NCBI RefSeq assembly: GCF_964355755.1
Contig: NC_092676.1
Coordinates: 14,800,288 to 14,864,287, forward strand
Origin: Antedon mediterranea
Taxonomy: Eukaryota; Echinodermata; Crinoidea; Comatulida; Antedonidae
Direction: 5' to 3'
DNA length: 64,000 bases
The notes under the pieces are model-generated. The model did no database searches, was not told where the DNA came from, and saw only the letters and a program-made list of their open reading frames with translations. Positions 32,801 through 47,800 of the stretch are shown in pieces. The first letter of the stretch is position 1; each line of letters opens with the position of its first letter. The position numbers were made by a program, and so were the translations under genes.

Positions 32801-35800
32801 CTGCTAGCTTGGGAATGCTGCTGTATATGATTTGTAACCAACCCCCATTTATGATGCGCACTGATCTCTTCTGTATATATTCAAGATGCTCAGACTGATG
32901 TTGTGATGTGGAGGAGTGCCAGACTAGGCAGCAATACTCGATAACAGGTCTCACATAGGTTTGATAGGCCTACGTGTAGATCAAATCCTTCCCCGAGACA
33001 CCAAATTTCTGTAGTATATAAAGCATGTATAATCTTTTGGCAGCACACTCAACAATGTCATATCCCATTTCAGGTTGCTTTGCAGTGTTACTCCCAGTAA
33101 TTTACCATTGCACCTAGTTTCCTCAATGCCAGCATTATCTATATTAATTCTGGTAATTCTAGTTTGTTTTAAGTAAACCCAACACGTAATGTATTGCACT
33201 TTGTGGGTTTAGGTGTCATACCATTGGATATACACTAGACAGCAAGGACTGGCTTGAGAAGCATTTACTACCGACGTGATGCTCGCAATTGTAAGGTCAT
33301 CCACATACGTCCATCTATATACAGATCTATCTAACAACATGTTATGGTGTTAGATGTAGACAAGTTTCCCATTGATCTCACTCTCTGGCACCTTTCCTGT
33401 AGAAAACATACAAAGGAGATGAGCGAAAGCCTAATATTCCATGTGATCAACTTCTTCACCACGATAGTATGGTTTATGTGGTCAAATGCTCCACAGTACA
33501 TACTGTTGCCATTTGACCTGGTTTGTCCAAACCCTTATGAAGGAAGTTGATCAACTGTATAAGATAGTGGTTAGTGAAACCGAATTGTTGGCTATCGAGT
33601 TGATTTGAAAAGGCTGACGTAATCTATCTAGACACAAATTAATCTCTGTAGAATACGTGCAAATAGCGATGTCAAAGATATTGGTCGCATTTCATCTGGT
33701 CATCTAGCAATTTTAGATTTTGGGACTGCTGTGATAATGGCTTCTTTCTATATGTTTGAAAAGACGCTCTTTTCCAGCCAGCAATTAAATATATTAGTAA
33801 GCGGTAAAGTCAACTCAAAAGCAAACTTTTTAATGATTCTTCTTGGTATATCAATATCATGAGTAGCCTTGGTGACAAAGTTTACATAACTATTGATAGA
33901 CCTGACCCTCATATATTACAGGTGGTGATCTTGAGGGAAGATAATATGTAGGTAGTTGGGATGTGATTGCATATGTCAGCGAAATGCGTACTCAAATCCT
34001 TTGTTGTTTCTTGTCTTCTGTTGCCTGGATTTATATTTGAATTGTATTTAAGCTACAATAAATCCACTCTGTAAATAGGCAATATTTATTTATTCTTTTC
34101 ACAGATTGATTATGGGGAAATTCTTGGGTTAAGCCTAATATTAGTACTAACACTAATAGTATAAATAAAGTCAGGCGATAAGCCTGAATGAATGAATGAA
34201 TGAATGAATAGTAGTACAAAACATAGCCAAAATAACTCCATAACAGAATTATTATTAACTGGATGGTTCTTGAATACTTCGGCGTAAATAACTGGCAAAT
34301 GTACACAATGATCTATGTGTAGGCCTATCGCATAACTATACCTGTGGTTTATGTAGTCAAATAAAAATCGTACCCTGAGAATTACCTCCAAAAGAGAAAC
34401 TCAAAATGAGTCAAAATTAAAAAATCAAATTTAAACGACCAATCGTGTGTTTTGGCTATCGCTAACCGAATACTCGTGTCACATTTGATGAATGTAGGGG
34501 TGGTACCATACGTTTTATATCATTCAACTTTTCTTATTGTTATGATTAATTGACGGTCAAGTAGTGGTCAAGTAAATGACTGTGGAAGTTTTTGAAATAT
34601 ATTTCCCAAATAACTAATAAAGTTCAAATGATTAATCGTATTTCATATTTTATAGCAATGTGTACGTGTCATGCCAAAAACAGACGGTAACAAGGTGCCT
34701 ATATTCTATAGGATCTACCTCTTATTTTTCTAGGCCTACTAAATTATAATAATCAACTTGTATTACATAAACAAATACTATAATATGGTCAAGGGCGTAA
34801 CTAGCGACAAATAATTGAGTATTTTGCGGGCCAGAAGGAACCCAAGCAGTTTACGCGCATACACATATGAAAATACATCTACAACAACTGGATCTGTCCG
34901 CCAACTAAGCAACAACACTAAACACCTAAATATTGGACTATGGAACGCAAGGTCCTTGCCAAACAGACTTGGTTTTGGATCATAACTTGGATATATGTGC
35001 GTTGACTGCTGAAGAATGGTTGATGGATGATATAGCAGATCGGGTTGTTTCAGGAACCTTAACGACAGTACTCAGTGGTTTTTAGTTAACTCGTAAGAAG
35101 AGGTGTGGTGAGATCAGCTGTACAACATTTCTTGAGGGTTTCTTTCACGAAAACGTGTTTGTGATGAATCTTTCACATCATTCGAATGTATTAAGCAAAG
35201 CATGACCACTAGCACTGGATGTGAGTCTTTCCGTATTGTTTGACTCGATCGCTGAGAAACAACATGGACTTCAATCTGACCATGCTCTGATCATCTGTAC
35301 TACTATATCTATGCCACACTGTCCTTCTCCTGTTCGGAGGGTGATTACCAGCCGACATTTCAAAAAACTCAATGTTGACTTATTCGTAACTGATGTTAAA
35401 AGAATGTAAATTGGGTACCTCAACAGAAGATGAAACTTTTTTCGAACCATGTCATAACCAATGATCAGTCACTAAGTGCCTGGGCTCTCGTGACAACTGA
35501 AGAGGTAAGGAAAATTGTAGCAGATTCACCTTGCAAATCAAGTTCTCTGCCAGCTTGGCTTTTCAAAGTATGTAGTGATGCTCTTTTCCCAGCTATAATA
35601 ACTACAACTGTACAATCAATATTTAAGGCAGTTCTTGATTCTTGTGATAGAGTTCTGTTGGATGGATACATAATATTTGTGTATCATCTGCATATGCGAC
35701 ATATTGCAGTTGATTGATGATATCCTCAACCTGTATACAGGTTAAAAAGTACTGGTCCGAGAACCGATCATTGGGGCACACTGAACATTTGCACGCGAAA

Positions 35801-38800
35801 CGACACGTGTCAGATCGAAGCAAGTCGCGCAAAGCTTAAAGAAGTTACCCGCAAAGCATTTGCGAGCTCCAAGTCATCACCGCGTTTAAGCTGAAAATCG
35901 ATTGACGCCTATACTCTACACGTCACATTCGATAAATACACTGAAATCGTTCGTCGCGTCAACATTACGATTCGATTTGACGCGTGTCGCTTCACGTGTG
36001 GGTTGTTCAGTGTGCACCAGTCTTTAATTAAACAAGGCCAACAGCCATTAAGTCGCGTGCTACAATGCATAGTGATACCGGACCGACAGACAGACCGACA
36101 GACAGACCGACCGACATAGTGAACTATAGAGTCGCGTCCACGCGACTAAAAAGGCATAATTTTGACGAATTTTTTAACTTTTGCTCATATGACGTAATTT
36201 TAAGTCGAAATTGTTTAAAAGTTGGTAAAATTATTATAAAAGGCTGCAAAAACATAAATCACGCGAAAAAAGTATGTATTTAACGCTACGTGCGCACCGT
36301 GCGCGTAAACATTTGCGCGCGTATGGGAATTTTTGAAATGCTCAAAATGACAAGAAACGCGTAGAAAGTTGATTAAAAAATAATTTTGCGCATTTTAAAA
36401 TTTTAAATGCGCGTGCGCGCGTAACATTGTGTAAAACACACATTTTTTTTCAACAGAAAGTTAGCGCCTGATATAAATTAAACTTTTGCAAAGTTTCAAT
36501 TTAAAATGTTATTTGGTTTTTGACCTATGTTAAATACAAGAAAATCGTTAAATCGCGCGTAAATCACGTTGCGCAACTCTAACGTCATTCACAATAGGAG
36601 GTGCACAATTTCACGTAAATGCCCACATGTTGACATCAAAACAGTTCAAAAAGTACAGAAAAGCGATAAAACGCATAGTGATACCGGACCGACAGACAGA
36701 CCGACAGACAGACCGACAGACCGACAGACAGACAGACCGACAGACCGACAGACAGACCGACATAGTGAACTATAGAGTCAAGTCCACGCGACTAAAAATA
36801 TTGGTTTACTCACCATCAGAGCGCCTTTGTATACATAAAGTATAGAGAGCCAAACATTCTTAAAATTGCTGACACATGCGTAGGCGATGGGTTCAATAAG
36901 TACATCTCTACCTTCTTCCACCTATAATTAGAATGCATGCAATAATATTAATATTATTAAGCAAAAATGGCTGCTTGGTCTAATACCAGTAATAGTGATC
37001 CAAGTAACTAATTTAATATTAAGATGACACTTGCCTAATTAGTTTAATTTCAAATAATAACGCATCATTGTTCAATGAATATTTCGAATCATTCATAGTA
37101 TGGTGTAAAAATTATTTTCTTTAACTAAATGCCAAAGAAATTAAAAGGTTAATGCTGACTTAAGGAGATTCATCACTGTACACAGCATGTAATTTATTTA
37201 ATCAAAAACAAAAGATATTAACTAATCATTAAATTTATTTAAATATTTATCACATTTTATTATTTATTAATTCTATTAAGGGATAAATAAAATCTCAATA
37301 ATTATTTCAATTTTCAATAAAGTTAAATATTGAAATACTACATTTGATATTAGCTGTTATTATTACCTTTGGTTCAAGGTACTGTTTCGCAACATGCATT
37401 GGATCTAAAAGTTGCCACGCAATCAAAACTATCGCGTCAATTACGAGCATTACTGCAACCATGATAATGAGATGTCCATCTTTTATTACCTGTAAATAAT
37501 AGCTTATTGTTATACGACAGAAAATATGAGCTTACTGATAAAAAATAAGCATATATGTAAGAGAACAAGTTAACAGGATAGTCAAAACAGCTATAGAGTT
37601 TGAGCGTGATTATTATAATTATAATTCTTAATGCCAGATAAACATTAAACAAACAATTTCATAATAATAATAGTAAATATTTATATAACAAATAGTATAA
37701 ATCCAAAGGCAAATTAGTGAAAAAATGACAATGCTGTGGGTATCAGTGACTGGATCTCAATGGAGATACAAAAAAAGCAAAAGCTAAATCAAAAACAGCC
37801 AGAAAAGTTAGCAGAGCTTTCGGGCAACACTAGCCCTTTACATTTTGTATTTGGAAACATTGTTGATTTTCTTTATTTGAATGTATCTTGACATTATACG
37901 TGGGTATTCCTACGATTTTTCAAATTCAGCAAATCAATTTTTATTTCTTTCCTATTGTAAATGTAACTTGTTTGTTATTTAAAGTTGCTTCCCATTGTAG
38001 TCATGCAATGTGACAAAAATATTTATAACTTGTGGTATTAGTAACCATATATATTGGTTCATCTGCAAAAAAATTGCAAAGAAGCTGATTTCAACGGATT
38101 TGTGTAGGTATAGGTATACAGATATACCAAAAAAAAAGTAAGAAAAGATAGGGGGTGGGGAACGTATTTTTTTGGGGTGTTAAAGGTCATTGACCACCAA
38201 AATTATGGTTACTATATGCAAGTGACAGGTTGGTAAATAATGTGTGATTTATATCAAATCAGATCGCCGCACATTCGAATGGCCCACCAGATTTCCGACT
38301 TTAAGATGGAGAAATAATTGAGAATTAAACAATTACAAAAAAAACACGTGGTGTGTTATTAAATAGGCCTAAATGTTTTGTATTCTTTGAATAGAACAGT
38401 CAACTCAGAAAATATTCTTTCTATTCAACTCTAATACACATTCATTACTATTTTGTACATCACATTGCTAAATCGTAATAATTAATTTTATGTAGACAGT
38501 GTTATAAAACAAATCACAAACCTTTTTTTTCATTTTAACATTAGTAAAAATCCTGTAAACACGCCATGTTTTACAAAACATTGCACCAAACGCCAATGTG
38601 AAAGACACACAAAGGAACCAAGCTCTTGCCTGAAAATAAAAGTAAGATTGATGGAGATAACTACAAGTTTGATAAGCTATTAAAAGCAATTCAACGGTCG
38701 ATCAAGTCAAATGCTTTGGTAAAGTCGGGTAAGAGCCAGAGTACATATTGATCCTCTTTTCTCACAACTTGACATTAAGAAGTTATAAATATCTATCAGG

Positions 38801-41800
38801 CAGTGAGTCGTGGAAATCCCTTTTTGGTTCCCAAATTGTTGTTTATCAATCAGGGGCTTAATGGTATCAATTACAAATTGTGAAAAATTTTTCTCAGCTA
38901 TTTCGGCTAATTGTGACGTCAGAGATATCGGTCTTAATTTGTCAATAGACGGTGGTGTCTTTGGCAAGGGAAATCACATTTGCCAATTTTCATTGATTTT
39001 TATTACGTTAGTGGTTAATGTTACATTAGTGGTTGATTGTTACGTTAGTGGTTAATGTTACATTAAGCGTGGTTCCCACTAGCGACGCAACGCAAGGACG
39101 TAACGCAACGCAAGTGAATTGACCAATCACAAGCGATGGATTATTCGCTTTTGATTGCTAACTGTCTATAACTTCGCTTGTCATTGGTTAAAATGCTTGC
39201 GTTGCGTTTACGTCCTTGCGTTACGTTCTAATGGGAACCAAGCTTCAGTGGTTAAGTTGATTGTTACGTTAGTTGGTGATACAAACGCTAGTCCTACTGT
39301 ACTTGTAAGTGTACACCACTAAGAAAACGGACTCCGCAAAAAATACTTACAACACAAACTACTCGAAATTCGCTGGTGCTAAGAAACGCTTTATCAAGGC
39401 CTAATAAAAACACACATGAGTATGCTAATATGCCACCCACAATTATTAGGTTGTTAATGTTTGGACTTGACATCTTAATGTACCTAAAAGAAAAAAAATA
39501 TTTAAATGTAATGTGTGTATTTTGTTATCAATATGTAATAATTACAAGTTTTAAGAAGTAATACGATTGTATTCGTCGGCACACCATCGCGTCCGTCCGT
39601 CGGCAAACAAAGGTGCCGGGGAAAAAATAAAGTTAGGCAATAAACTATTATTCTTATAATAATTGAACTGTAAACATAACTCTTTTGAGTGTTTGTTTAA
39701 TTACATATCATATCATTCCCTTCACATCAACTTTTTTTAATTTTCATTACATCTAACCAAAAACGTAAAAAATGGGATTAAAATATCTTCTCATCTAGCA
39801 CATACGGCCGTACGCGCTAGATTGTTTTTGTAGCTTCTAATGACCTGGGATTTGTATGTCTTCCTACGCCAATATTATATAGTTCCACATGCCATGTGCC
39901 TTTTTCTCGAAGATATATTTATTATGCCAAAAAGCACTAGTAACACTAGTGATGCGAGCTAAAACTTCTTCACATACACAATATATTAACAATTTGATGA
40001 TCATGATCAAAATCGTCATTTTATGTACAGAACGTTGAATAATCCTTTTATTATCCTTTTAATTAAATGTTAAGCCTTAAATATTTCTGAGGATAATGAT
40101 CATATGCACTATAAGTGTTGTTATGGTATTGATAATCTTTTTCATCACTTAATGTATTTATTCTGTATTTTACCATGGCAATCTAACACCGGAAGGCTAA
40201 GCTCGCCTTTCCAAGATCTTACGATTGTTGCTGTGGCAAATTCATACTATGCATCAAATGGTAGGCAATACATTTGATTTTTGTCCGTGTCTGATATCTC
40301 TTACAAATATAAAAAGTTATAATAGGCAAGACACAATAGATCGGACTAACAGTAGTTTAAGTTTCAATTCAATTTTGCATTGTTATACTTTATTTTGGCA
40401 ATGTTAGCATTATTTAGCACAAGCCAATGGTTGACTAACGTTAATGTTTTGTTTATTAATTTACAATTTAATTTGGGTTGTGTTTTTAATAAGTAAGTAC
40501 CAAATATGTATATTATTTTCCGGTCTCAAACCAATTGGTGGACAATTGAAAATCATTCATTCGTTTAGTTCTAAGGGGCGTGGAACGAATGGCAAATGCA
40601 TATGAAAATCAGTCATTCGTTTAGTTCTAAGGGGCGTGGAACGAATGGCAAATGCATATGAAAATCAGTCATTCGTTTAGTTCTAAGGGGCGTGGAACGA
40701 ATGGCAAATGCATAGGAAAATCATTCATTCGTTTAGTTCTAAGGGGCGTGGAACGAATGGCAAATGCATAGGAAAATCAGTCATTCGTTTAGTTCTAAGG
40801 GGCGTGGAACGAATGGCAAATGCATAGGAAAATCTTTGATGCAATAGAGCTCAGCATCCTGTTGTTACATTGTCTTGATTTCACAGATTTTTGTTTTTTT
40901 TGGATAAATAAAATATATAAATACACGAATAGGCCATATTGCAGTTTTTATCAAATTATTCCATTCCGTACAGTAGTAATGATTTTACTTATAAAAAGAC
41001 ACCAAACGGTTAAATTCAACCAAAAACACATTGTCTGACAGTGAATATTTATTTTTCTTTGATTTACAGCTTTTTTTGGGTATAGGCCACATACATTTTT
41101 TATCTCATTTTTTATTAAATTGATGAACTATTATGTGACATTAAATTGGCTTAAATAAATAAACAAATTGTTTTGTATATTTTAAATATATCTTTGATAG
41201 TACACCTATTACAATTCTAATGATTGTATAGACGTTTGTTTCCCTCTATTGGGAAAAAATACATATACTTTATGTATAGAAAGTGTTTTTAATGCCATGT
41301 GTTCGCAAATTGATTACTAGGCCTACTACTTTTCATAAATTTAGGTTTGGTAGCTTACCGTTGTTTTCGGTGTTTCATGTTAAAAACCAGAAAGCAGCAT
41401 GCAGCCAATATACCTAATGTGGCAATGCCGACCATAGTGAAAAACAAGGATTTGGAAATTTGCATCGTAGATGATTCACTCAGCTGTTTATACGGTGGCG
41501 GGATATTACCTACATAAAACAGAACATTCAATAAAAAGAGTCGGCACATTTGTGTAAATATTACATCAAAATAAGACATTAATAACATGATATTCTAAAA
41601 GTCTACTAATAATGTATTCTTTATACTTTATTCATTTCAGTGACGATTTCTTGCTGCTGGTATCCTTTAAAAATACCTTCACCCAAAAGTGACATCCCAA
41701 CTATCTATACAGAATATCTACATTTAAATAAATAATCTCACCAGACCAACGGAATGCATCATTTGTTATATCAAGATGTTTCAGAAGTGAGTGATATTCA

Positions 41801-44800
41801 CCAATCTTTACCATTCTTCCATCTAATATTAATAAGGATATAAAAAATACTCAATCTACTACAACCAAAAATAAACTTGCATATTTAATGTGTGAATTTA
41901 TATTATTAAACGTTACCGAGAACCATATTTTGACAACGTATTAGGGATTTCAGCACAATTGTGAGATTTACGATATAAAGCGTGGTTCCCACTAGCGACG
42001 CAACACAAGGACGTAACGCAACGTAAGTGAATTGACCAATCACAAGCGATGGCTTATTCGCTTGTGATTGTTAACTGTCTATAACTTCGCTTGTCATTGG
42101 TTAAACCGCTTGCGTTGCGTTTACGTCCTTGCGTTACGTTCTAGTGGGAACCAAGCTTAACCGCGCGCGCTCACCGAGTGAGCACTGTTTCAATAATTTG
42201 ACAGTATGATTTATATATAATTTACAAAGAGCTACGCAACAGAATTAATTTACATATACACAATATTATTTTAAAAACCGTTGCGTAATAAAGTTGTAAA
42301 TTATTCTGACTACTTAAGCCTCCATTGATTGTGAGGGCGTTTGTTGTATGATGAGAGAATGTATGTACAGTATAAATTTACTAGTAGCCGTGTATATCCT
42401 CAATAATCATTATCTTTTGATTTTACACATTCCAAACTCTGAATTAATCAAGATTCTACCTCCTTTATCTAGGTTTTTATAACAACTGGTCCATTCTGTG
42501 GGTTTTGTGGTGGGGAATAAGAAAGTTTTATAGCATGTGTTATCTAGGAATACTGTGAAATTGGATCAGATCTGTGTAGTTAGTATTGAGTTTTAAAAGT
42601 AAGCAGTTGTGTTATAATTAAGAGCATTTTGTATTGGAATTCTGTGTTTCATCGATTTTGTAGCTGAAATTGAGAACCTGGGTTTAAGTTATTATTGTAT
42701 TTTTATTATTTTGTGACGAGCTACATATTATATAAATCCAAAGGCAAAATACTGAAAAATTACAATGCCGTGGGTATCAGTGGCTGGATCTGGAGATAGG
42801 CCTACACAAAAAAAAGCGAAAAGCTAAATCAAAACGATAAAGTAAAACAGCCAGAAAGGTTAGCCGAGCTTTCGGACAACACTAGCCCTTCATCAGTGCA
42901 AGTGAAAGTACTTGGACAAAGATAAAATTATCCAAAGTACCCTCCAGGATTACAACAAAGTCAGATCAAAATTGATACAAACAGTAGAAACTATATATAA
43001 ATCCAAAGGCAAAATACTGAAAAAAATGTTGTGGGTATCAGTGGATAATTCGTAAAAATAAATAATCCTGGCTTATTTTGCACTTGTGAATAGACGACCA
43101 AAGCCTCAACTAATCTTGGCATTTGTCTTTAATCGGTAACTATGCAAATTCCGGCAGTTACCGTACCACATAATGGAACCTTCGTGTATTTTAATGTTTT
43201 ATTATCATATTATTATTATCATAATTGGTGGCGGGCAAAGACCAAAATAAAAACAATCTAATCGCTTCGAATGTTTATGATTGTGTACTTACCTTGGAAT
43301 TGTCGAATTATTTGTGAGCCGATTCTTTCACCAGCAGTAAAGTAAACTTCACCCTATGAATAAATATTTCAATGTACTGTATGAAAATATAAAAGTATCA
43401 TGGCCAGTTTCATACAATCTGATCGATAGTTAAAAGTAAATTCAAAGGACATGCAATAGTATTTGTATTGATACCGTATTAATTAGGTAGGTTAAAGGGT
43501 AATTGATATTAATTTGAAATTAAAATATAGTAATTGTCTCAATTGCAAATACAGTTGTGACATAAGGTAAAACATGCAAGTATTTATTTTCAACTCAAAA
43601 AGTACCGTAACGCCAGTGAACTTGGTTTCATTAAGTGCTCTTGCAATTCTTAAAAGTAGATCTTCGTCATCATATTTAAACGTTTGAAGTGTTTCTATCT
43701 CATTTAATTCCATGCTATCAATTACTTTATCCAGAACCTGTGCCATCACCCAAACACCATCGTAAGCGTAACCATGAAATCGTGAATAATTGTTACCTCT
43801 AACTTTTTCATAAAGTTTTTGATATTCACTTGCTGTCTACAATTAAAAAAAAATAATAATTTACTGACAGTAACTAGTAAATCCTTAACCTAAACTTACA
43901 TAATACAGCCATAATATTTGAAATACATGCTGTACTAAATGTTCGTAATTATACTTGACAAATAAGTGTCTCCTATGTCCAGCTACATCACTAAGAACTG
44001 GGTATGTTTCAACACGGACGGTCTGTTGAACCCACAAATGTGAAAACGCCCACAAATGTGAAAACAACCACAAATGTGAAAACGCATCACCCACAAATGT
44101 GAAAACAACCACAAATGTGAAAACGCATCACCCACAAATGTGAAAACAACCACAAATGTGAAAACGCATCAACCACAAATGTGAAAACAGCGCCCACAAA
44201 TGTGAAAACGATCATCGCCCACAAATGTGATAACGCCCACAAATGTAAAAACAAGAGAGACTTTTTCGCCCACAAATGTAAAAAAATCAGATCAAATTTA
44301 ATGCTAGATTCAGACAAACATTATATCATGATTGTATTGAGTTGTTTGTTCACGATACGTCTGTTAGGGTCGTCGTTAACACGTTGGATTATTATCATTT
44401 GCTGCTCGTGCGCGCGATATTTGCACGTTAACTCGTTTGTTTAATGAACGTAATAGTTCAAGACAATAATATTTGTTATTTGCTGCGCGCGTGCACGATA
44501 CTTCAAGGTCAAGGCCATGTTATATCATTGTTGGTTATTAACTCGTTGGCTTACTGTTATGTACGTATAGTTCCAAGTCGATGCTCGATTCGATGTTTTT
44601 GGGCATTAAACAAACGAGTTTACGTGCAAATATCGCGTGCATGAGCAGCAAATTATAATAATCCAACGCGTTAACCACGACCCTAACAGACGTATCGTGA
44701 ACAAACAATTATTGAAACAACTCAATACAATCATGATATAATGTAGTACCTCGATCAAAATTGTTTGAGTCTAGAATTAAATTTCATCTGATTTTTTTTT

Positions 44801-47800
44801 TTTACATTTGTGGGCGTTATCACATTTGTGGGCGATGATCGTTTTCACATTTGTGGGCGCTGTTTATTACATTTGTGGTTGATGCGTTTTCACATTTGTG
44901 GTTGTTTTCACATTTGTGGGTGATGCGTTTTCACATTTGTGGTTGTTTTCACATTTGTGGGTGATGCGTTTTCACATTTGTGGTTGTTTTCACATTTGTA
45001 GGCGTTTTTACATTTGTGGGTTCAACACGGTCCACAGAAGAATAAAACTTCTCTATTATAAAGGATATCGGTTTTAGCAACTCTAAAGTCAATTTTACAC
45101 GTGAAGGAAAAGGATAAAAAAAAATCCTAGTAAACTAGATGAGTTCAGCTGTACAGTTACTTTCATGCATTAAAATCTATAAAATTGATTATTTTTCGAA
45201 AAAATTCCTTACTAGTCCAGATATAGTTAGTTCTGGGCTTGAGCTCAGTGGTAATATGTCTGTGGCGATATAACCATTAATAGTTTTGATCATTTCTTGC
45301 TCTGTACATTGTATCTGTTTTGTTGGCCGCCACCATTTGTCTGAATACCACCCTGGAAGTATCCATACGTAATTTCTGTCAGAAAGGCCTTCCTTAAACA
45401 CCTGGATACAAAGGAATTAAATAGTATTAAAATGATGAATATTTATCAGTTGAATAGTGGAGACGTAATAAATAGAGCAGTCAATCTTTCAACGATTATA
45501 AAACATCCATTATTTGTTTTATAACACTGTGAATTAATGGCCTAGATAAGTTATTCCGAATGTTTTAACTGCAACCAAAATGTCAAATCGCGAGGGAAAT
45601 TTTTATTTGGAATCTATGATGACAAGAATATAATTCAGGTACCCGATGTGAGAAGAAATGCTTGCTGCAGTTGATGTTCTTGCCAAGTGATGTACAGTGT
45701 TAGTGAATGTTGATGTTCTTGCCAAGTGATGTACAGTGTTAGTGAATTTCCTCTAGTCTCTGATTTTTGTCAATAATTCAAAAACATTTATTTGGTTATT
45801 TCTAAATTGTTGATGCCTTTTAAACGTTTGAAAGTTTCGATTATGTCTTTCTATTCCTCTTCCTTGTGAAAACAGGTACCATCTTAGTTTACCTGGATAC
45901 AATGCTCTAAATAAGGCCCGATGTATTTGGAAAACTATCCACTTGAAGGTTCTTCTGGTGACTCTCAAACAGTTTCCTGTCTGTTTTATTGCATTGCATA
46001 TTTGAGTCCCAAATCCTTTTTGTCACTTGTTACTTACCCCTAAGCCAAGTGTAAACATAATGAGGAGCTCGCTCAAATTCGCTGGTGCTCATGTATGGAA
46101 TGATCTACCGCAAGAAATTAAGTATCTTCAAATTATTTTAATTTCAAGTCAAATTACTAAAAAAATCACTTCTTCGGAAGGTATTTTTACCCTTTTGCTT
46201 GAATCAAATTTACAATTGTATTTTAGGAATTTGTTCTTTTTAGACCATTTTATTACTATTATTATTTGTAAACATGTTCTGAACAATTCATTTGATGTTT
46301 CCCTTTTATCTTCTACTCTTTTTCACTACTTTGTATTGTGATTTCAAAATTTTATTTGTAAGTCTCTTTTTTTAATGTCTTTTATGAATGTTTTTAATCT
46401 ATTGCTAAAAAACAGGACCATATGTAAAACAGGTGCAATCTCTATACCTGATATGTTGTTATCCTATCTAAATATGTTTTGAATAAAAAATAGAATAAAA
46501 TAAAAAATAAATGGCAACATATTATTTCCAATAGTGTACATTCTAAAGACACTAAATCAGCTGGAAGTTTGCTTTTAACAAAAAAAAATGACACGAAATT
46601 ACACAATGGCCTACATTAAAATTTCTTAGCCATCCACAGCCATATCGGTTATATGCTTTGTTTACTTCCGCTTTTTCGCCACATGCCATGGTAAAGATTG
46701 CTGCAGCACTATGATAGTTTAACTCTTGTTCCTTTCTCCGTCAGCAATGTCGAGCGATGTGTGTCAGAATCATATAAATCAGAGTGGCCAAATAATATAA
46801 TGCAAAAAACCTCATTAAATTTATACTCAAAATTGAAAGCTTTCCCTAATTTAGAAAAATATTTACTTGATAAAACAAATTTAGATTGTAAAATTTATAA
46901 ATGGTCCAATGATGTGTCCGGTCTTTGTACTTTATGTGGGAATGGTGAAATTGAAGACATTAAACATGTTTTATTAAACTGTAAAGCATTTGATAATATT
47001 AGAATGAAAGAATTATCCATTCTACAAAATAACCTTGTGCTCTGTAATGAATATGACACATGGAATCGTTACACAACAGCAAGTGCTGATGATAAATTAC
47101 AGTATATTTTAGGTGGAAATTCTATCGCGATTTGTAAAGAATCTGAGACCTTTTTTTTTATTTGTTTTGTAAACAATACACAAGAGCTGCATGGGAGAAA
47201 CGGTCAGAACTTAAATCTCCCAATATATAGATTGTTTTTCTTTTGTATTGTTGCTTTTATATATGATTTGTAAATATTATACACCTATGATAACAACTAT
47301 AGGTCTTCAGTACCTGATGTTGAAACACAATGGTTTGTAATGTAAACTCTTTACTATATTTTATGTTTATTTTTATATACCCTTTTAAATTATATCAATT
47401 CAAACCTATGATACTGTAGGACAATTTAATACAGTACCTGTATTACCACGTTGATAATGATTTTTCTTTTATATTTTTGCAAATAGTTTAAGAACCTGTA
47501 TCCGTCATATAATGTATTTTTTTGATGTATTATGTTAAATTGGATGCACCACTTCTGTGTGTGCCACCGATGCAAAGGTGTCATTTCCTAATAAATTATT
47601 ATTATTATTATTACCTTCAACAGTGTCGACCACCATAGGATTTGTTGACGTAGAAAAGAAGATGAGTAGTAGTATTTTATAATACTTTAGCAGTAATGGT
47701 GGTATAGAAAACTGTATTGACATCTTACATAGATAATAATAATTCAAATTTACCTGACAGAAAAAGTTTCTTGCGTAGACTTCATCAAAAAAACCAACCA

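Noticed and set aside
44030-44290. CRISPR-like regular short repeats
   Set aside because: Units are contiguous, imperfect, mirrored in the opposite arm, and the genome is eukaryotic; it is a foldback element.
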